A stretch of 64,000 nucleotides of DNA from Bacteriovoracaceae bacterium. Lineage in GTDB: Bacteria; Bdellovibrionota; Bacteriovoracia; Bacteriovoracales; Bacteriovoracaceae. The stretch lies in assembly GCA_013141065.1 (NCBI GenBank), contig JABFRR010000006.1, forward strand, positions 62,001-126,000, written 5' to 3'. The position numbers were made by a program, and so were the translations under genes. The notes below the pieces were generated by a model. The model was not told the DNA's origin. It made no database searches and saw only the letters and a list, made by a program, of their open reading frames with translations. Position 1 is the first letter of the stretch, and each line of letters starts with the position of its first letter. Positions 63,317-64,000 of the stretch are shown piece by piece.

Positions 63317-64000
63317 ATGAAAAAATATTTGGGGATATTTAGTTTAATAGTTTTAATTGGAACGAGTTATTCTGCTCAATCCGAAACTGATCCTTGTGGA
63401 TCTATAAATGAAATCTTAACTATTTCTCGATCAAGCGTTCCTAATGATAACAAATCGCCATTATTTGATTATCGATTCAGATATTTAAAAGGGATCAGCG
63501 GAGCGCCTGTCGTGATTTACCTACCAGGTGGCCCAGGTCAAAGTTCGATTAATACAAACGATCCAAGATATGATTCGTCATATGGTTATATTCAAACCGA
63601 TCCACGAGGAGTTGGTTGCAATAATTTAAACGTTCCAGAATTAGCTATAAACAGTGAAACTTTTGCAGCTGACATTGTAGCGTTGGTAAAATATTTGAAG
63701 TTGGATAATTACATTCTTTATGGAGTCTCTTACGGAACTTCTCTCGCAAGCAGAGTAGCATATGAAATCGAAAGAACCGGCATAACACCTCCTAAAGCTT
63801 TAGTTTTAGAGGGAGTAGTTAGCAGATCTTTCAAGCTTAATGAGAAAGAATCCAGCTACCATTCTGCCTGGGAGAAGATTAAAGATTTGCTTCCTCCTAA
63901 TGTTCAGCAGGTCTTGTCGCAAGAAGAAACACCACTAGGTCTATCATCTGAACTCTGGGCAATGTGGATAAAACGAATGTTAATGTTAGGCAAGTTGCCT
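63317..64000 (+). CDS. Exported alpha/beta hydrolase, S33 peptidase-like, partial
   Basis: 228 codons are read from ATG 63317 and the frame is open to the window end. Signal peptide (about 1-20), oxyanion motif LPGGPGQSS, TDPRGVG, and the nucleophile elbow GVSYGTSLA. This is the pattern of S33-family peptidases related to proline iminopeptidase or tripeptidyl aminopeptidase. The catalytic Asp and His would lie beyond the window. Confidence 0.82.
   Translation, partial: MKKYLGIFSLIVLIGTSYSAQSETDPCGSINEILTISRSSVPNDNKSPLFDYRFRYLKGISGAPVVIYLPGGPGQSSINTNDPRYDSSYGYIQTDPRGVGCNNLNVPELAINSETFAADIVALVKYLKLDNYILYGVSYGTSLASRVAYEIERTGITPPKALVLEGVVSRSFKLNEKESSYHSAWEKIKDLLPPNVQQVLSQEETPLGLSSELWAMWIKRMLMLGKLP

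Overview
The window is AT-rich and gene-dense. Gene content points to a predatory or gliding deltaproteobacterial-type bacterium of the Bdellovibrionota, most likely Bacteriovorax/Halobacteriovorax-like. This is an inference from content: AglR/AglS/AgmX-type gliding genes, TPR lipoproteins, many secreted proteases, and numerous proteins I do not recognise outside that group. No rRNA or tRNA gene was recognised.

Layout. 0-5 kb: a degenerate HD-GYP-like protein, a MipA/OmpV-like outer-membrane gene split by an in-frame stop, and a tandem array of three secreted HELGH metalloproteases, the first broken and the second a mosaic of the other two. 5-7.2 kb: topB. 7.2-17.2 kb: a ten-kilobase minus-strand operon of VWA lipoprotein, beta-barrel, TPR proteins, ExbB/TolQ, ExbD/TolR and an AgmX/TonB-like protein, resembling a gliding or trans-envelope motor cluster. 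17.5-28.3 kb: a small CxxC protein coupled to selO, a CoA-binding protein, two CXXCH proteins with a small membrane protein, an MCP-hemerythrin fusion, several unknowns and an orphan CpaF ATPase. 28.3-34.3 kb: deoC, a two-component pair with fabI, a CDF-like transporter and unknowns. 34.3-40.7 kb: a minus-strand heme operon in the order hemA, hemC-hemD fusion, hemL, sensor kinase, response regulator, hemE.

41-54 kb is mainly housekeeping: IMPDH/GMPR-family enzyme, plsB, infC (ATT start), rpmI, rplT, a matrixin, a transaldolase-family enzyme, a catalytically degraded tyrosine recombinase, rnc, era, and a der with a large acidic insertion in its second G domain. 53.6-64 kb is accessory: secreted proteins, a protein-glutaminase-like enzyme, a trypsin-like/HELGH bifunctional protease, another metzincin, three copies of an undescribed ~150-bp intergenic element, a decayed IS4-type transposase, and the start of an S33-type hydrolase that runs off the window.

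The most unusual items are the ungapped three-copy intergenic element, the Der insertion, the sensor pair inside the heme operon, the protease array with apparent gene conversion, and the serine/metalloprotease fusion that reuses the same HELGH domain 55 kb away.
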